DNA of 64,000 nucleotides, taken from assembly GCA_001303415.1 (NCBI GenBank), contig LJTN01000013.1:1-64000 (forward strand). The letters are read 5' to 3'. Numbering within the stretch: the first letter of the stretch is position 1; each line of letters begins with the position of its first letter. Under the pieces are notes generated by a model, which was not told the DNA's origin, made no database searches, and saw only the letters and a list, made by a program, of their open reading frames with translations. Below are positions 17,327 through 26,494 of the stretch, piece after piece. Source of the stretch: Myxococcales bacterium SG8_38. GTDB lineage: Bacteria; Myxococcota_A; Polyangia; Polyangiales; Houyiibacteriaceae. The position numbers and the translations under genes are program-made.

Positions 17327-18652
17327 TTAAGCCCGGCCCTTCTCGCTCTGAAGAAGCCGGGCGAGCCGAGCCGACTCGATCCGCACCGCGATGACCTTCT
17401 CGCGCTCGAGCGTGACCGTACCGACAGGGCTTCCCTTGCGCTTGCGTACGAATCGACGCGGCGTGAAAAGCACGTCGACCACCGGCTCCCCGCGAAGGTC
17501 GCTGAAGTGCGCCGCCAGCGTGGCCGCGTCGACCAGGGCTTCAGGCGTGCAGGGTCTCGCCTTGCCGAGCGGTACCACGACATGGGCGCCCGTGACGCCC
17601 CGAGCGTGCAGCCAGAGGTCGTGAGGCTTGGCGATGCGAAGCGTGAGCCGATCGTTGTCCGCCGCTGAGCGTCCCACCAGCACCGCGCTCCCATCCGCCG
17701 CGACGAACTCCCGATAGGGCAACCTGGCGCCGGTGCGCTTTCGTTTTCGCTCCCGCTCCTTCGGCGCAGTGGTTTCAATGCCCAGCGTCTGGAGCTCGGC
17801 GGCAAGCTTCTGGGGCATCTCATGCACGAGCCCTTCGCGTAGGCGCCTCAACTGCGAGAGCTGTGCTTCCACTGCCTCGAGCCGCTTCGGCGCTACTTCG
17901 AGACCTCGCTTCAGGCGTTTGGACTTTGCAAAGAGATCTTGTGCTTGCTCGATCGCACTCTTGCGTGGGTCGAGCTCGATCCGCACCGTGCGCGGCTCGC
18001 CGCTCCATGAGGTCGCCTCGAAATGATCGGCGCCAGGAGAAATCTCCTGGATATGCGCGAGCAGCAGGTTCGCTCGTTCGCGCAGATCCTCGGCCGTCGC
18101 AGCCCGTTCGAGGTCGCTCTTAATGGCATCGAGTTTCCTGGTGAGCCGTTTGATTTGCCTTTGCAGCGCGCGATCGAGCTGTTGGCGATAGGCGGCGCGG
18201 TGCGCATCCAGAGCCGACGCCCCATCGGCGCGCAGCTCGGCGAGGCTCTTGGGCTCTAGGTAATCGTCCTCTCGCGGCGCTTCTTGCGGCGCTCCGGGCG
18301 AATGCACGACGACGGAGCCATCGGGCCCACAGAGCCACCAAGCGCCATGAGGTTTGGCCGCGGCCGCAAGGAGGAAGAGCGACTTGCCAGCACGCGAGAG
18401 AGAAACGCGGATGGCTCGACGGCTCAGATCTACGGCTATGATGGAAGATCCCTCGACGTGACGTCGCAGTTGCGAGACCGCCGGAATGGCTCGCGCACCC
18501 CGAGGGCGTTCATCGATCAATCCGGCTGCGAGCGCCCCTGGAAAGGTGACCAGGACCAGCACCCCCCGAGAGCCCTCGCCGCGAAGTGACAACGTCAAGA
18601 GACCAGGCATAGGCTGGTCGATACGGGCTACTTTGGCGTTCCACTCCCTCAC
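17327..18652 (-). CDS. NFACT-family protein (RqcH/FbpA-like)
   Basis: 441 residues from GTG at 18652. The order is an N-terminal NFACT-N-type domain, a long charged coiled coil (about residues 150-310, RALQRQIKRLTRKLDAIKSDLERA and on), then the NFACT-R domain (LPYREFVAADGSAVLVGRSAADNDRLTLRIAKPHDLWLHARG, then HVVVPL). RqcH-type members add Ala tails to stalled chains on 50S subunits; others were named fibronectin-binding. It is about 100 residues shorter than Bacillus RqcH, mainly at the N-terminus. The GTG overlaps the DUF72 stop (GTGA). The open frame extends upstream without similarity. Confidence 0.8.
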   Translation of the reverse strand: MREWNAKVARIDQPMPGLLTLSLRGEGSRGVLVLVTFPGALAAGLIDERPRGARAIPAVSQLRRHVEGSSIIAVDLSRRAIRVSLSRAGKSLFLLAAAAKPHGAWWLCGPDGSVVVHSPGAPQEAPREDDYLEPKSLAELRADGASALDAHRAAYRQQLDRALQRQIKRLTRKLDAIKSDLERAATAEDLRERANLLLAHIQEISPGADHFEATSWSGEPRTVRIELDPRKSAIEQAQDLFAKSKRLKRGLEVAPKRLEAVEAQLSQLRRLREGLVHEMPQKLAAELQTLGIETTAPKERERKRKRTGARLPYREFVAADGSAVLVGRSAADNDRLTLRIAKPHDLWLHARGVTGAHVVVPLGKARPCTPEALVDAATLAAHFSDLRGEPVVDVLFTPRRFVRKRKGSPVGTVTLEREKVIAVRIESARLARLLQSEKGRA

Positions 18653-19422
18653 ACCGTCCCTTCGGAGAGGGCTTGAAGCAGCCGCGCCTCGCGAAAGGAT
18701 TGAGGCGATTCGATGGTGACGAAGGCTCGCGACGCTTTCGAACGTCGCAGCCTGTCGAGCACGTCGAGCAACTGCGCTTGTGAAAAGGAACGCCGCAGCC
18801 CCTCTGCCACCAGCGTTGCATACACCACATCGGTGCTCGGCACGGGGTCGTCGACTGCGTCGAACCCTCCGAGGATCGACAGCTTGTACGCAATGTGTTG
18901 CAGCGCGTCGGGCTCCCAAAGGCCCGTCGGCCTCCAGACGATGAGACGGCCTTCCATGCGTGGAAGCTTCTCGAAGTATTCGCGCAGACGCTCTCGGTCG
19001 CGAGCGCCGGTCGTGATCGCAGCGCCGGTCGCCACCACCACCATGGCGGCGTCGAGCGCATCGGCCGCTTCAGTCAGCCACTTCATCGCCGCGTCGAGCT
19101 CATCGCTGGGACGGAGTGGTCCTGCGGCCGAGCGCCAACACACCTCGGGAGCCCGCAAGGCGATCTCGAACCCGGCCGGAAGGTCCTGCCGCCATTTGGT
19201 GAGCGTCGAGGGCTTGGGGAGCGGAGCGCGTAGCGCGAGCTCTGCGAAACGTAGCTCGGAGGTGTATTTGGGCCCAGGAGGGCGTTCCAGCAGCGCGCCT
19301 GCGAAGAGTTGCATCGGCGAGAGGGTAGTCGCAGCGCCGACACACGCAAAGCCGCGCCGTCGGCCGGATCGCCGAGGAGTACCGCCGATTGACGAGGGGT
19401 GATTCGATGGCCTACAACTCAC
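18649..19422 (-). CDS. DUF72 family protein
   Basis: Up to 257 residues. Elements of the DUF72 TIM-barrel are visible: RFAELALRAPLPKPSTLTKWRQDLPAGFEIALRAPEVCW matches the family block FVELNSTFYRLPSPETVRRWAERTPPGFRFAVKAPR in arrangement. VGAATTLSPMQLFAGALL corresponds to the usual N-terminal IGTSGW strand. No activity is known for the family. The start is uncertain: ATG at 19422 includes that strand; ATG at 19314 would lose it. It overlaps the NFACT start by 4 nt and is divergent from the FHA gene. Confidence 0.7.
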   Translation of the reverse strand: MSCRPSNHPSSIGGTPRRSGRRRGFACVGAATTLSPMQLFAGALLERPPGPKYTSELRFAELALRAPLPKPSTLTKWRQDLPAGFEIALRAPEVCWRSAAGPLRPSDELDAAMKWLTEAADALDAAMVVVATGAAITTGARDRERLREYFEKLPRMEGRLIVWRPTGLWEPDALQHIAYKLSILGGFDAVDDPVPSTDVVYATLVAEGLRRSFSQAQLLDVLDRLRRSKASRAFVTIESPQSFREARLLQALSEGTV

Positions 19423-19460
19423 CTAGCGTTGCTGCCGCCGGGCGAGGAGGGGACGAGAGC

Positions 19461-20249
19461 ATGGAGCAAGCTCGCAATTACGTTTGTACAGAGTGCGCAA
19501 GCTCCGTTCCGTCGGGACACAAGTTCTGTGGCGCCTGCGGGGCGTCGGTCCCGCTCGAGGCCCAGACGCTGGAGACCAGGTTCTTCGGGGCCCTGCAAGC
19601 TCCAGGCAAGGCCCGCCTGATCGTCATTCGCGGTGACGAGGCGATGGGCGAGGGGCTCAGTTATCTGCTCCAGGCGACCGAGCATGTCGCGGGCCGGGAG
19701 GCCGATCAGATCCCGTTCCCGAGCGACAATTGGCTGAGCCCGATCCATGCAAACTTTCTCTATCGTGGCGAAAAGCTCTTCGTCCGCGACGAGGGAAGCC
19801 TCAACGGCGTGTACATTCGGACTCGACGAGCGTCGCCGCTCCAAATCGGGGATCAGTTCATCTGCGGACAGCAGCTGTTCCGCGTGGATGCAACGCCCAA
19901 AGACAGCTCCGGTCCGGAGGCGGACCAGACGTATTTCTATTCTTCCCCGCGACGGCCGAGCCCATTTCGCATCACGCAGATTCTCGAAGGGGGAATGGAC
20001 GGGATCGTTTGCTGCGCGCATGAGCAAGCGGTGCAGATCGGGCGAGAGGATTGCGATTTGAACTTCCCCGACGACGTCCACATGTCTCCAAGGCATGCCC
20101 GCGTCGAAATGTCCGGAGAATCCCTCACGCTGATCGACGAGAATTCGCAAAACGGCACTTATGTGCGCATTCGAGGCGAGCGAGAGCTAGGCCACGGAGA
20201 CTACCTGTTTCTGGGCCGGAACCTGCTCCGAGTGGAGGTGACGGCGTGA
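19461..20249 (+). CDS. Zinc-ribbon plus tandem FHA-domain protein A
   Basis: 262 residues. The N-terminal zinc ribbon is CTECASSVPSGHKFCGACG (CxxC-x12-CxxC). The first FHA-like domain (about residues 50-145) shows HVAGREADQIPFP, SPIHANF and EGSLNGVYIR. The second (about 165-262) shows QIGREDCDLNFPDD, SPRHARV and SQNGTYVRI. This is the pT-binding layout, although the first domain has weakened Arg/Ser positions. AGGAGG lies 10 nt before ATG 19461; ATG 19407 is an in-frame alternative. The stop is overlapped by the GTG of a paralogue, so the two are probably co-translated. Likely a phospho-signal reader; partners unknown. Confidence 0.8.
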   Translation: MEQARNYVCTECASSVPSGHKFCGACGASVPLEAQTLETRFFGALQAPGKARLIVIRGDEAMGEGLSYLLQATEHVAGREADQIPFPSDNWLSPIHANFLYRGEKLFVRDEGSLNGVYIRTRRASPLQIGDQFICGQQLFRVDATPKDSSGPEADQTYFYSSPRRPSPFRITQILEGGMDGIVCCAHEQAVQIGREDCDLNFPDDVHMSPRHARVEMSGESLTLIDENSQNGTYVRIRGERELGHGDYLFLGRNLLRVEVTA

Positions 20250-21346
20250 TCGTCTGTTCCCGATGCAGCAAAGAAAATCAAGACCACTACAGGTTCTGTC
20301 TTGGGTGCGGCGCGGAGCTTCCCCGGCACAGCGCGAAACCCAGGTCGTTCGCGGTGCCTGAGACGCAGGGCGCAGAGCCCTCGTCCCCGAAGCGCGATAC
20401 GAACGCGCCGAGAGCAAGAGGAGCGCACGCCGGAGCGCTGGCTTCGGCCCCTTCGGTGGAGATGGATCCCACGCCGGCGCGTGCCGTGCGCGCAGAGCCG
20501 CTTTCAGTCGACGATCCTCTACCCCGAGAGTTGGCGCCTCTGGGAGATGAAACGTCGCCATGCTCCCACTGCGGTGCGCAGGTGCCGGTCAATTTTCGCT
20601 TCTGCCACGTTTGCGGAAACGATCTTCACGCGGTCAGCAGCACAGAGGCCTCATCATCAGGCGCGCCCGCCGAGCGTGTTTCGGCCCCCGCAGTGGCGGA
20701 GCCCCGACCGGAAACGAAGCGCGCCCGTCTCGTGTTGATCCAGCCGGACGGCTCGGAGGGCGAGGCGTTTCCTTTGTCCGGGGGTCGAACTCTGATCGGG
20801 CGCAGCACCGGAGGCGTCTTTTCCAACGACGCCTACCTTTCGCCGGAGCACGCCGAGTTTCGCTTCGAGGAGGATCAGCTCGTCGTCAAGGACATGGAAA
20901 GCCTGAACGGCATCTACATTCGGATCGAGCCCGATGTGCCAATCGAGCTTTTCGACGGGACCATCTTCCGCATCGGCCAGGAAATTCTGCGATTCGAAGG
21001 CCCGCTCGCGCCCGATCCGGCTCCGGATGGCACGCAGTACATGGGAAGCCCCCACCGCGGCTTCTTGGGACGTGTTTCGCTCGTCATCGGACGACACGCT
21101 ACCGGCAATAGTTACCCGGTGCCGCCGCAGGGCATCTACCTCGGCCGTGAGCGTGGTGACGTCTTGTTTCCCGAAGACGGGTACGTGTCGGGGCTTCACT
21201 GCCGCATCCATTCCGAAGTGGGCCACGTGTTCCTCACCGACCTAGGCAGCTCGAACGGCACGTTCGTCCGCGTGTCGAATGAATCATTCGTTCCAAAGGG
21301 CACCTTCGTGCTGATGGGTCAGCAGCTGTTTCGAGCCGACTACTGA
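20246..21346 (+). CDS. Double zinc-ribbon plus tandem FHA-domain protein B
   Basis: 366 residues from GTG 20246 (GTGA overlap with its paralogue). Two zinc ribbons: CSRCSKENQDHYRFCLGCG at residues 4-22 and CSHCGAQVPVNFRFCHVCG at about 111-129, joined by a Pro/Ala-rich linker. Then FHA 1 (GRTLIGRSTGG, SPEHAEF, ESLNGIYIRI) and FHA 2 (GIYLGRERGD, SGLHCRIH, GSSNGTFVRV). Domain arrangement matches protein A with an added ribbon, indicating tandem duplication. Convergent with the hydrolase gene; the two overlap by 7 nt. Confidence 0.82.
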   Translation: MIVCSRCSKENQDHYRFCLGCGAELPRHSAKPRSFAVPETQGAEPSSPKRDTNAPRARGAHAGALASAPSVEMDPTPARAVRAEPLSVDDPLPRELAPLGDETSPCSHCGAQVPVNFRFCHVCGNDLHAVSSTEASSSGAPAERVSAPAVAEPRPETKRARLVLIQPDGSEGEAFPLSGGRTLIGRSTGGVFSNDAYLSPEHAEFRFEEDQLVVKDMESLNGIYIRIEPDVPIELFDGTIFRIGQEILRFEGPLAPDPAPDGTQYMGSPHRGFLGRVSLVIGRHATGNSYPVPPQGIYLGRERGDVLFPEDGYVSGLHCRIHSEVGHVFLTDLGSSNGTFVRVSNESFVPKGTFVLMGQQLFRADY

Positions 21347-22230
21347 CCCGGGTTCCGGGTGACTCCGAGTCGCGACGACAGGAAGTCTTCGATCCGCTCC
21401 GCGATGCGATCCGGCTGCTCGACGGGGGCCGCGTGGCTCGCGCCCTCGATCACCTCGAGCTCGGCATCCGGAATCGCGCTTGCCATCTCCAGCGCGAGAT
21501 CCATCGGGGTGAATGTGTCGTGCTCCGCAGCCACGACCAGTGCCGGAACGTCGATGTCGGAAAGAAACTCTCGCGCATCGTGTATTCCCGCATGTTGAAG
21601 CATTCGAAGGAATACGTCCGGATCCATCAGTGAGGCGTGCTCCCAATAGCGTTCGAAATCCTCTTCCTGAATGCGTTCCGCATCGAGCTCTCGTCCGGCG
21701 CATGCGATGCGGAATGCGATCGCTGCGGGAACCCGTCCCCAGACGGCTCGCGCCACTGCCGGAAACATCCTCGCCCCCCGGACGAGGCTCGGAAGAACCT
21801 GGTCCAGGAGGTCGGTGCCGTGGAACGTCGTCGTGATGCGACCGAAGGTGCCGCACATGAGAACCAAGGCAGCGACGCGGTTGGGGTTCTGCCGCCAGTA
21901 CTCGAGACCAACCTGCACGCCCATCGAATGTGCGATGATCATCGGACGCTCGACCTGCAAGTGGTCGCAGACCTCCCTGAGGTCTCGGGCCATCGCCTCG
22001 ATGGAGAGCTCGGCTCGATCGCGGGGAGGTCCGCTTCGGCCATGTCCGCGAAAGTGCCAGTGCACGACCCGATGCCGTTCGGCGAGCCGCGGGGCCAGGT
22101 ACCGCCAGGCAAAGCCATCGCAGCCAATTCCATCGGTCAAGAGGATCGGAGGCTCCCCCTCACCGAGGACCTCGAAGAACAGGCGGGTGCCGTCCCTTGC
22201 TTCGACAAAGCCCTCGCGGTCGTATTGCAC
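21340..22230 (-). CDS. Alpha/beta hydrolase
   Basis: 296 residues, cytosolic. Nucleophile elbow AHSMGVQ with S102; acid D238 in VVAAEHDTF; base H266 in EGASHAAPVE, giving a complete Ser-Asp-His triad. The HWHFRGHGRSGPP loop (about 58-70) is typical of esterase/haloperoxidase/BioH-like enzymes. The nucleophile is Ser, so it is not a haloalkane dehalogenase. Substrate cannot be told. The small RHH gene lies 11 nt upstream and may share its transcript. Confidence 0.85.
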   Translation of the reverse strand: MQYDREGFVEARDGTRLFFEVLGEGEPPILLTDGIGCDGFAWRYLAPRLAERHRVVHWHFRGHGRSGPPRDRAELSIEAMARDLREVCDHLQVERPMIIAHSMGVQVGLEYWRQNPNRVAALVLMCGTFGRITTTFHGTDLLDQVLPSLVRGARMFPAVARAVWGRVPAAIAFRIACAGRELDAERIQEEDFERYWEHASLMDPDVFLRMLQHAGIHDAREFLSDIDVPALVVAAEHDTFTPMDLALEMASAIPDAELEVIEGASHAAPVEQPDRIAERIEDFLSSRLGVTRNPGQ

Positions 22231-22241
22231 GCTTCGGAAGC

Positions 22242-22442
22242 TTACTTCTTATCGTCGTCTTCGGGGCTATCCGGGATATCGTTCACGGAGGGCAGCTTGC
22301 GAATTTCTGGAAGAGCAATTTTGACACAGCGCTGGACGATCCACGAGAGCGAGCGATCCAACCTTGCCGATTCGTGCTTGATGTCGTGTAGCATCGACTC
22401 CGGGAAGTAGAGACTTTGCTTTCGCTTATCGGTCGTGGACAT
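22242..22442 (-). CDS. Small ribbon-helix-helix-like protein (TIGR04563-like)
   Basis: 66 residues. KRKQSLYFPESMLHDIKHESARLDRSLSWIVQRCVKIAL reads as a ribbon-helix-helix DNA-binding unit: a beta strand, then two helices. The SLYFPExML...RLDRSLSWxVQ pattern resembles a short family (TIGR04563) abundant in myxobacteria, with a disordered acidic tail. Role unknown; probably a DNA-binding regulator, possibly of the hydrolase that follows. It diverges from the CtpA-type gene about 110 nt away. Confidence 0.7.
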   Translation of the reverse strand: MSTTDKRKQSLYFPESMLHDIKHESARLDRSLSWIVQRCVKIALPEIRKLPSVNDIPDSPEDDDKK

Positions 22443-22555
22443 CGTCGAGAATCCTCCATGCGGACGCGGGACCCGCGATTGGTTGCGTCCTGCGCGTGTA
22501 CGTGCTGGTCCTACTCAGGGATAGATGCAGTGTCAATGCCAAAGGTCTGATCTTC

Positions 22556-23878
22556 GTGTTCCATCACAAAACCCAACGAAAAATTCTCCGCTTACTCGCC
22601 GTTCCGGTGTTGGCTTCGGTGCTCGTCGCGGTGATGACATCCGAAGCGCCTGCACGACGAAGTCCATTCGAACCGCTCGCGGTCTTCGCGCGTGCGCTGT
22701 CATACATTGAGCTGGCCTATGTGGAGCCAGTCGATCAGGACAAGGTCGTCGAGGGAGCGATTCGCGGTCTCGCGAATTCGCTCGATCCTCACAGCGCCTT
22801 CCTCGACCGACGAGAATACGAGATTCTGAGAAGTGACGCGGAGGGCCGCTTCGCGGGAATCGGAGTCGAGGTCTCGATTCGCGATGGATGGCTGACCATC
22901 CTGTCGGTGTTCGAAGGCGGGCCCGCCGCCGAAGCCGGGTTGCTTCCTGGCGACCGTTTTTTGAGCATCGACGGGGAAGAGGCCAGGGACATCCGAATAC
23001 ACGACGCAGTCCAAAGAATTCGGGGGGAACCCGGAACGAGCGTGACGGTAACGATCCGTCGTGAGGGAAAGGAAGAAGCGCTCGAGCGCGCGCTCACGCG
23101 GGCGTTCATCGACATCGATCCAGTCGAGATCGACCTGCTCGAGGGTGGAATGGTGTACTTGCGGGTGAAGGCCTTCCAAGACGGGACCGCTCGTCTCCTG
23201 AGCGATGCGCTAGACGACGCCGTCGACCAACTCGAGGAGCGCGGAGGAGTGAGGGGCGTGCTAATCGATCTGCGGGACAATGGCGGAGGGCTCCTTCACG
23301 AGGCAGTCTGGGTCAGCGACGAGTTCTTGAGCTCCGGTGTCATCGTGAGCACCCGCGGCCGTGACGGGAAGGTGATCAGCGAGTACGGGGCGCGGCGTGC
23401 AGGAACACGGCCGAGTTGGCCGATCGTGGCGCTGATCAACGAAAACACGGCGAGCGCATCCGAGATCGTCGCGGGAGCGTTGCAGGACCACGGAAGAGCC
23501 GTGTTGGTCGGCGTTCGCTCCTTCGGAAAGGGCAGTGTGCAAAACGTCTTCGAGCTACCGGGCGGCAGCGCGCTCAAGCTCACGACATCTCGCTACTACA
23601 CACCCTCGGGGCGCTCGATTCAGGCGGAAGGGATAACCCCGGATCTCCTGGCCGAGCAGCCTCCAACCGACGCGGATGCGGCAGAGCCTCTTCGTGAGGA
23701 AGCGCTCGAGGGGCATCTGACGGCCCAGTCCAATGGGCCTGCCGCCAAGCGACCGTCGAGCAGGGAGGCGCCCCCGCCAGTCAGTCCATCTCCGAAGATT
23801 TTCGAGGCTGATTTGCAGGCGCAGCGCGCGTACGCCGTGCTGAAGGCGCGATTGAGCGGGCGCGGGCAGAGGCGGTGA
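22556..23878 (+). CDS. S41 family carboxy-terminal processing peptidase
   Basis: 440 residues from GTG 22556 (an upstream in-frame GTG at 22496 would add 20 residues and has no ribosome site). A signal anchor, LLAVPVLASVLVAVM, is at about residues 12-26. The PDZ domain (about 95-180) carries GIGVEVSIRDGWLTILSVFEGGPA. The catalytic domain has NENTASASEIVAGAL with the Ser, and VGVRSFGKGSVQ with the Lys of the Ser-Lys dyad. A Pro-rich tail follows. Such periplasmic proteases trim envelope proteins. Its stop overlaps the start of a small membrane protein gene. Confidence 0.92.
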   Translation: MFHHKTQRKILRLLAVPVLASVLVAVMTSEAPARRSPFEPLAVFARALSYIELAYVEPVDQDKVVEGAIRGLANSLDPHSAFLDRREYEILRSDAEGRFAGIGVEVSIRDGWLTILSVFEGGPAAEAGLLPGDRFLSIDGEEARDIRIHDAVQRIRGEPGTSVTVTIRREGKEEALERALTRAFIDIDPVEIDLLEGGMVYLRVKAFQDGTARLLSDALDDAVDQLEERGGVRGVLIDLRDNGGGLLHEAVWVSDEFLSSGVIVSTRGRDGKVISEYGARRAGTRPSWPIVALINENTASASEIVAGALQDHGRAVLVGVRSFGKGSVQNVFELPGGSALKLTTSRYYTPSGRSIQAEGITPDLLAEQPPTDADAAEPLREEALEGHLTAQSNGPAAKRPSSREAPPPVSPSPKIFEADLQAQRAYAVLKARLSGRGQRR

Positions 23879-23988
23879 GGGGGCGTCGTGCGGTTCTTTT
23901 CGTCGTGCTCATCGTGGCTGCGCTGGGCCTCGGCTATGGCGCGGCAATCAACACGCGAGCGGGGCAGGACTTCGTGATCGTGCGCTGA
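23875..23988 (+). CDS. Small single-span membrane protein
   Basis: GTG at 23875 overlaps the protease stop (GTGA) and opens 37 codons: a basic start VRGRR, a hydrophobic helix AVLFVVLIVAALGLGYGAA, and a short tail ending GQDFVIVR. The topology suggests an inner-membrane anchor or an uncleaved signal. The overlap and same-strand position argue for translation, but the peptide is short and unrecognised. It ends 16 nt before the convergent folA stop. Confidence 0.4.
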   Translation: MRGRRAVLFVVLIVAALGLGYGAAINTRAGQDFVIVR

Positions 23989-24003
23989 CGGCCGACGCTC
24001 ACA

Positions 24004-24507
24004 TCAAGGGCTCTGACGCCGCCTCAATCGTCGGAAAACGACGCCGGGGGTTTGCCCTGGACGGGTTTCTATTTCTTCGAAATCGCCCAGGTCACCGCGG
24101 AAATATGTATCGCCTTCGATCTCCTCGTCGATCATCGTCAGGTAGATCTCGGTCGCCAGCGGAAGGGCGCGTTCGTACAGGCTCGCGCCACCGATGACGA
24201 ACGGGCAGGGGTCGGTCTCCCTTGCCAGATCGATGGCTTCCTCGAGAGTGGTCGCCGACTCGCAACCCGGAAACTCCGAGCGGGGTTTCCCGGACACGAC
24301 GATGTTGCGGCGCTTCGGCAATGGGCGTCCGATGGAATCATGGGTTTTGCGGCCCATGATCACGGCATGTCCTTCCGTCGCCTTCTTGAAGTGCTTCAGA
24401 TCTTCGGGGACGTGCCAAGGCAACGCGCCGCCCTTGCCGATCACCCCATTGCGCGCCACCGCGATGATCAGCGCCAGCGGGGCGCGCTCGCTCGGAGGGC
24501 TGCTCAC
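24004..24507 (-). CDS. folA: Dihydrofolate reductase
   Basis: 167 residues. Reduces dihydrofolate to tetrahydrofolate with [34 protein letters not shown] has the Met20-loop and the active-site acid region (PEDL). [12 protein letters not shown] and NIVVSG bind NADPH, and [13 protein letters not shown] is the second cofactor loop. It overlaps thyA by 4 nt (ATGA), so thymidylate synthesis, which produces dihydrofolate, is coupled to its recycling. Confidence 0.95.
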   Translation of the reverse strand: MSSPPSERAPLALIIAVARNGVIGKGGALPWHVPEDLKHFKKATEGHAVIMGRKTHDSIGRPLPKRRNIVVSGKPRSEFPGCESATTLEEAIDLARETDPCPFVIGGASLYERALPLATEIYLTMIDEEIEGDTYFRGDLGDFEEIETRPGQTPGVVFRRLRRRQSP

Positions 24508-25346
24508 ACCGCCACCGGAGCTTTGATGGCCGGATGCGGGTGATAGTCCTTGAGTTGGAAATGCTCGAAGCGAAAATCGAACAGATTGTCCACGGTAGGG
24601 TCGATCAACATCGTAGGCAGCGGGCGAGGCCGACGTGACAACTGCAGGCGCGCCTGGTCAACGTGATTGCGGTAGAGATGAACGTCTCCGAACGTATGAA
24701 TGAACTCGCCTGGCTCGAGGGCCGTTACCGAGGCGATCATCATCGTCAGCAGGGCATAGCTGGCGATGTTGAAGGGAACGCCGAGAAAAACGTCCGCGCT
24801 GCGCTGATACAGCTGGCAGCTCAGTCGCCCTTGGCTGACATAGAACTGAACCAGGGTGTGGCAAGGGGGTAGGGCGACCTTCTCGGCTTCGGCAGGGTTC
24901 CAGCCCGAGATGATCAACCGCCGGCTTTGCGGATTGGTGTGTATCTGCTCGACCACGTGAGAGAGCTGATCGAAACCGTCTTTGCGATACGATCCATCTT
25001 CCCGCTGCGTGGCTCCGAAGTTGCGCCACTGGTGCCCATAAACTGGCCCGAGGTCACCTTCTTTTCGTCCGAACCGTGCGGTTTGTTCGGCCGTCGCCCA
25101 CTCGTCCCAAATCGTGACGCCCACCTCTTGAAGGTGGCTCACGTGCGTCTGGCCCCGAATGAACCACAACAGCTCGTGAATGATCGATTTCAGGTGGACT
25201 TTCTTGGTCGTCAGCAGCGGAAAGCCTTCCCGAAGGTTCACCCGCATCTGGTAGCCAAACAGGCTTCGGGTGCCTGTTCCGGTTCGGTCGTCCCGTTCGA
25301 CCCCGTCGTTCAGCACCTTACGCAAGAGATCCAGATACGCGCGCAT
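24504..25346 (-). CDS. thyA: Thymidylate synthase (ThyA type)
   Basis: 280 residues, methylating dUMP to dTMP using methylene-tetrahydrofolate. [18 protein letters not shown] (about residues 21-38), [11 protein letters not shown], and [12 protein letters not shown] with the nucleophilic Cys are intact. Then [35 protein letters not shown] and the C-terminal [11 protein letters not shown] follow. It is slightly longer than the 264-residue E. coli enzyme. It starts 3 nt after the mlaD-like gene, apparently in one minus-strand operon. Confidence 0.97.
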   Translation of the reverse strand: MRAYLDLLRKVLNDGVERDDRTGTGTRSLFGYQMRVNLREGFPLLTTKKVHLKSIIHELLWFIRGQTHVSHLQEVGVTIWDEWATAEQTARFGRKEGDLGPVYGHQWRNFGATQREDGSYRKDGFDQLSHVVEQIHTNPQSRRLIISGWNPAEAEKVALPPCHTLVQFYVSQGRLSCQLYQRSADVFLGVPFNIASYALLTMMIASVTALEPGEFIHTFGDVHLYRNHVDQARLQLSRRPRPLPTMLIDPTVDNLFDFRFEHFQLKDYHPHPAIKAPVAV

Positions 25347-25349
25347 CGT

Positions 25350-26474
25350 CTATTCACTCACTTCGACGGGCTCGCGCGCATCGTCTCGGCGAATCGAGTA
25401 GCGCACCAGTGCCCGCAGGATGTCGTTGCGTTGAAGATCGCCGATGAGGCGCTTGATGTCTTCGTAGACCGAGGGATCTCTCAAAAGAGCGCCGATGGTG
25501 CCCTTGCCCTCACGCATCTCCTTAGTGAGGAACGCGATGTCTTCGCTGGCGTTCTGCAGGTTGGTCATGAACGAATCCCCGAGCTCTCCGTAGATGAGCT
25601 CGTTCACGGCCCCATCACCCTCCCGGACCTCCGTCAAGATGCTGTTGAGCTGGGCAAACGTATCGCGAATGTTGCGAATGGCGTCCGTACCTTCGGTGCC
25701 ATAGAGCAAAGCGTGCGCGGTGCCTTCGTTGGTTTGGATGTCTTCCGTAATCTTGTTGAGATTCTTTCCCAGCGCGGCGACCTGCTTGCCTGCGGCTCGG
25801 AGCTCTTTGACGGCCGCTTTGACGTCCCGACCGAGCTCTTCGTCATGTACCAGCCGGCCGATCGTGCCGTCCCCGCTGGCAATGAGGCCGCTGGTCTTGG
25901 CGAGGTTGCGGGCGGTCTCTTTCAGGTCGTTCGAGAACTCCTGATCAGCAAACGGGTCAGTGGCGAGTCGCAGGTTGTGCGCCGTGCCCTCGACCTCCTC
26001 CAGCGTACGCTCGGCCATGTCCATGATGCCGCCACCCACCGAGACGGGAATGGGCTCGTCGGGATCCCATTCGGGATACTCATCCGCGCCCACCGAGATT
26101 TCTACCAAGCGATCGCCGAGCAGGCCCTTGCTCCCAATCGAAGCCACGCTCCCTTGGGGCTCTTCGCTGCCGACGGCGACACCCGGCTCGCCACGGATCA
26201 GGTGCGTCGCGTCGTCGATGATGCGAAAGTAAACTTCGATCTTTCCGGACTCGGCGATGATGACGTCGGTCACGGACCCGACGTTCACGCCGGCCACCCG
26301 GACGGTATTGCCCTTCTGGAGGCCGCCCACGTTCTCGAAGATGGCGTGATAGGTCGTCTTCGGCGCGAAGACGTTCTCCTGCGCGCCAATTGCAAAAGCG
26401 ACGCTCGCCCCGATCACCAATGCGACCAAGACGAAGATGCCAACACGAAGGCGAGTACCGGCGGTGGTCCTCAT
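25350..26474 (-). CDS. MCE/MlaD-family substrate-binding lipid transport protein
   Basis: 374 residues. An N-terminal membrane anchor (RVGIFVLVALVIGASVAFAIG, about residues 9-29) leads into one MCE domain (about 38-128) with YHAIFENVGGLQKGNTVRVAGVNVGSV. A long helical and coiled region (about 150-350) is rich in DG and EL repeats, such as GDGTIGRLVHDEELGRDVKAA and REGKGTIGALLRDPSVYEDI. This matches the MlaD-like proteins with extended C-terminal helices in Gram-negatives. It would hold phospholipid between the membranes. It follows the ATPase gene by 20 nt. Confidence 0.9.
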   Translation of the reverse strand: MRTTAGTRLRVGIFVLVALVIGASVAFAIGAQENVFAPKTTYHAIFENVGGLQKGNTVRVAGVNVGSVTDVIIAESGKIEVYFRIIDDATHLIRGEPGVAVGSEEPQGSVASIGSKGLLGDRLVEISVGADEYPEWDPDEPIPVSVGGGIMDMAERTLEEVEGTAHNLRLATDPFADQEFSNDLKETARNLAKTSGLIASGDGTIGRLVHDEELGRDVKAAVKELRAAGKQVAALGKNLNKITEDIQTNEGTAHALLYGTEGTDAIRNIRDTFAQLNSILTEVREGDGAVNELIYGELGDSFMTNLQNASEDIAFLTKEMREGKGTIGALLRDPSVYEDIKRLIGDLQRNDILRALVRYSIRRDDAREPVEVSE

Positions 26475-26494
26475 TTGCTGCCCAACCCAGCCCC

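Noticed and set aside
16969-17394. Open frame starting with TTG through the histone-like region and the hairpins
   Set aside because: It is out of frame with the Lys-rich repeat and gives an Arg/Pro-rich shadow; it also runs through the hairpin cluster.
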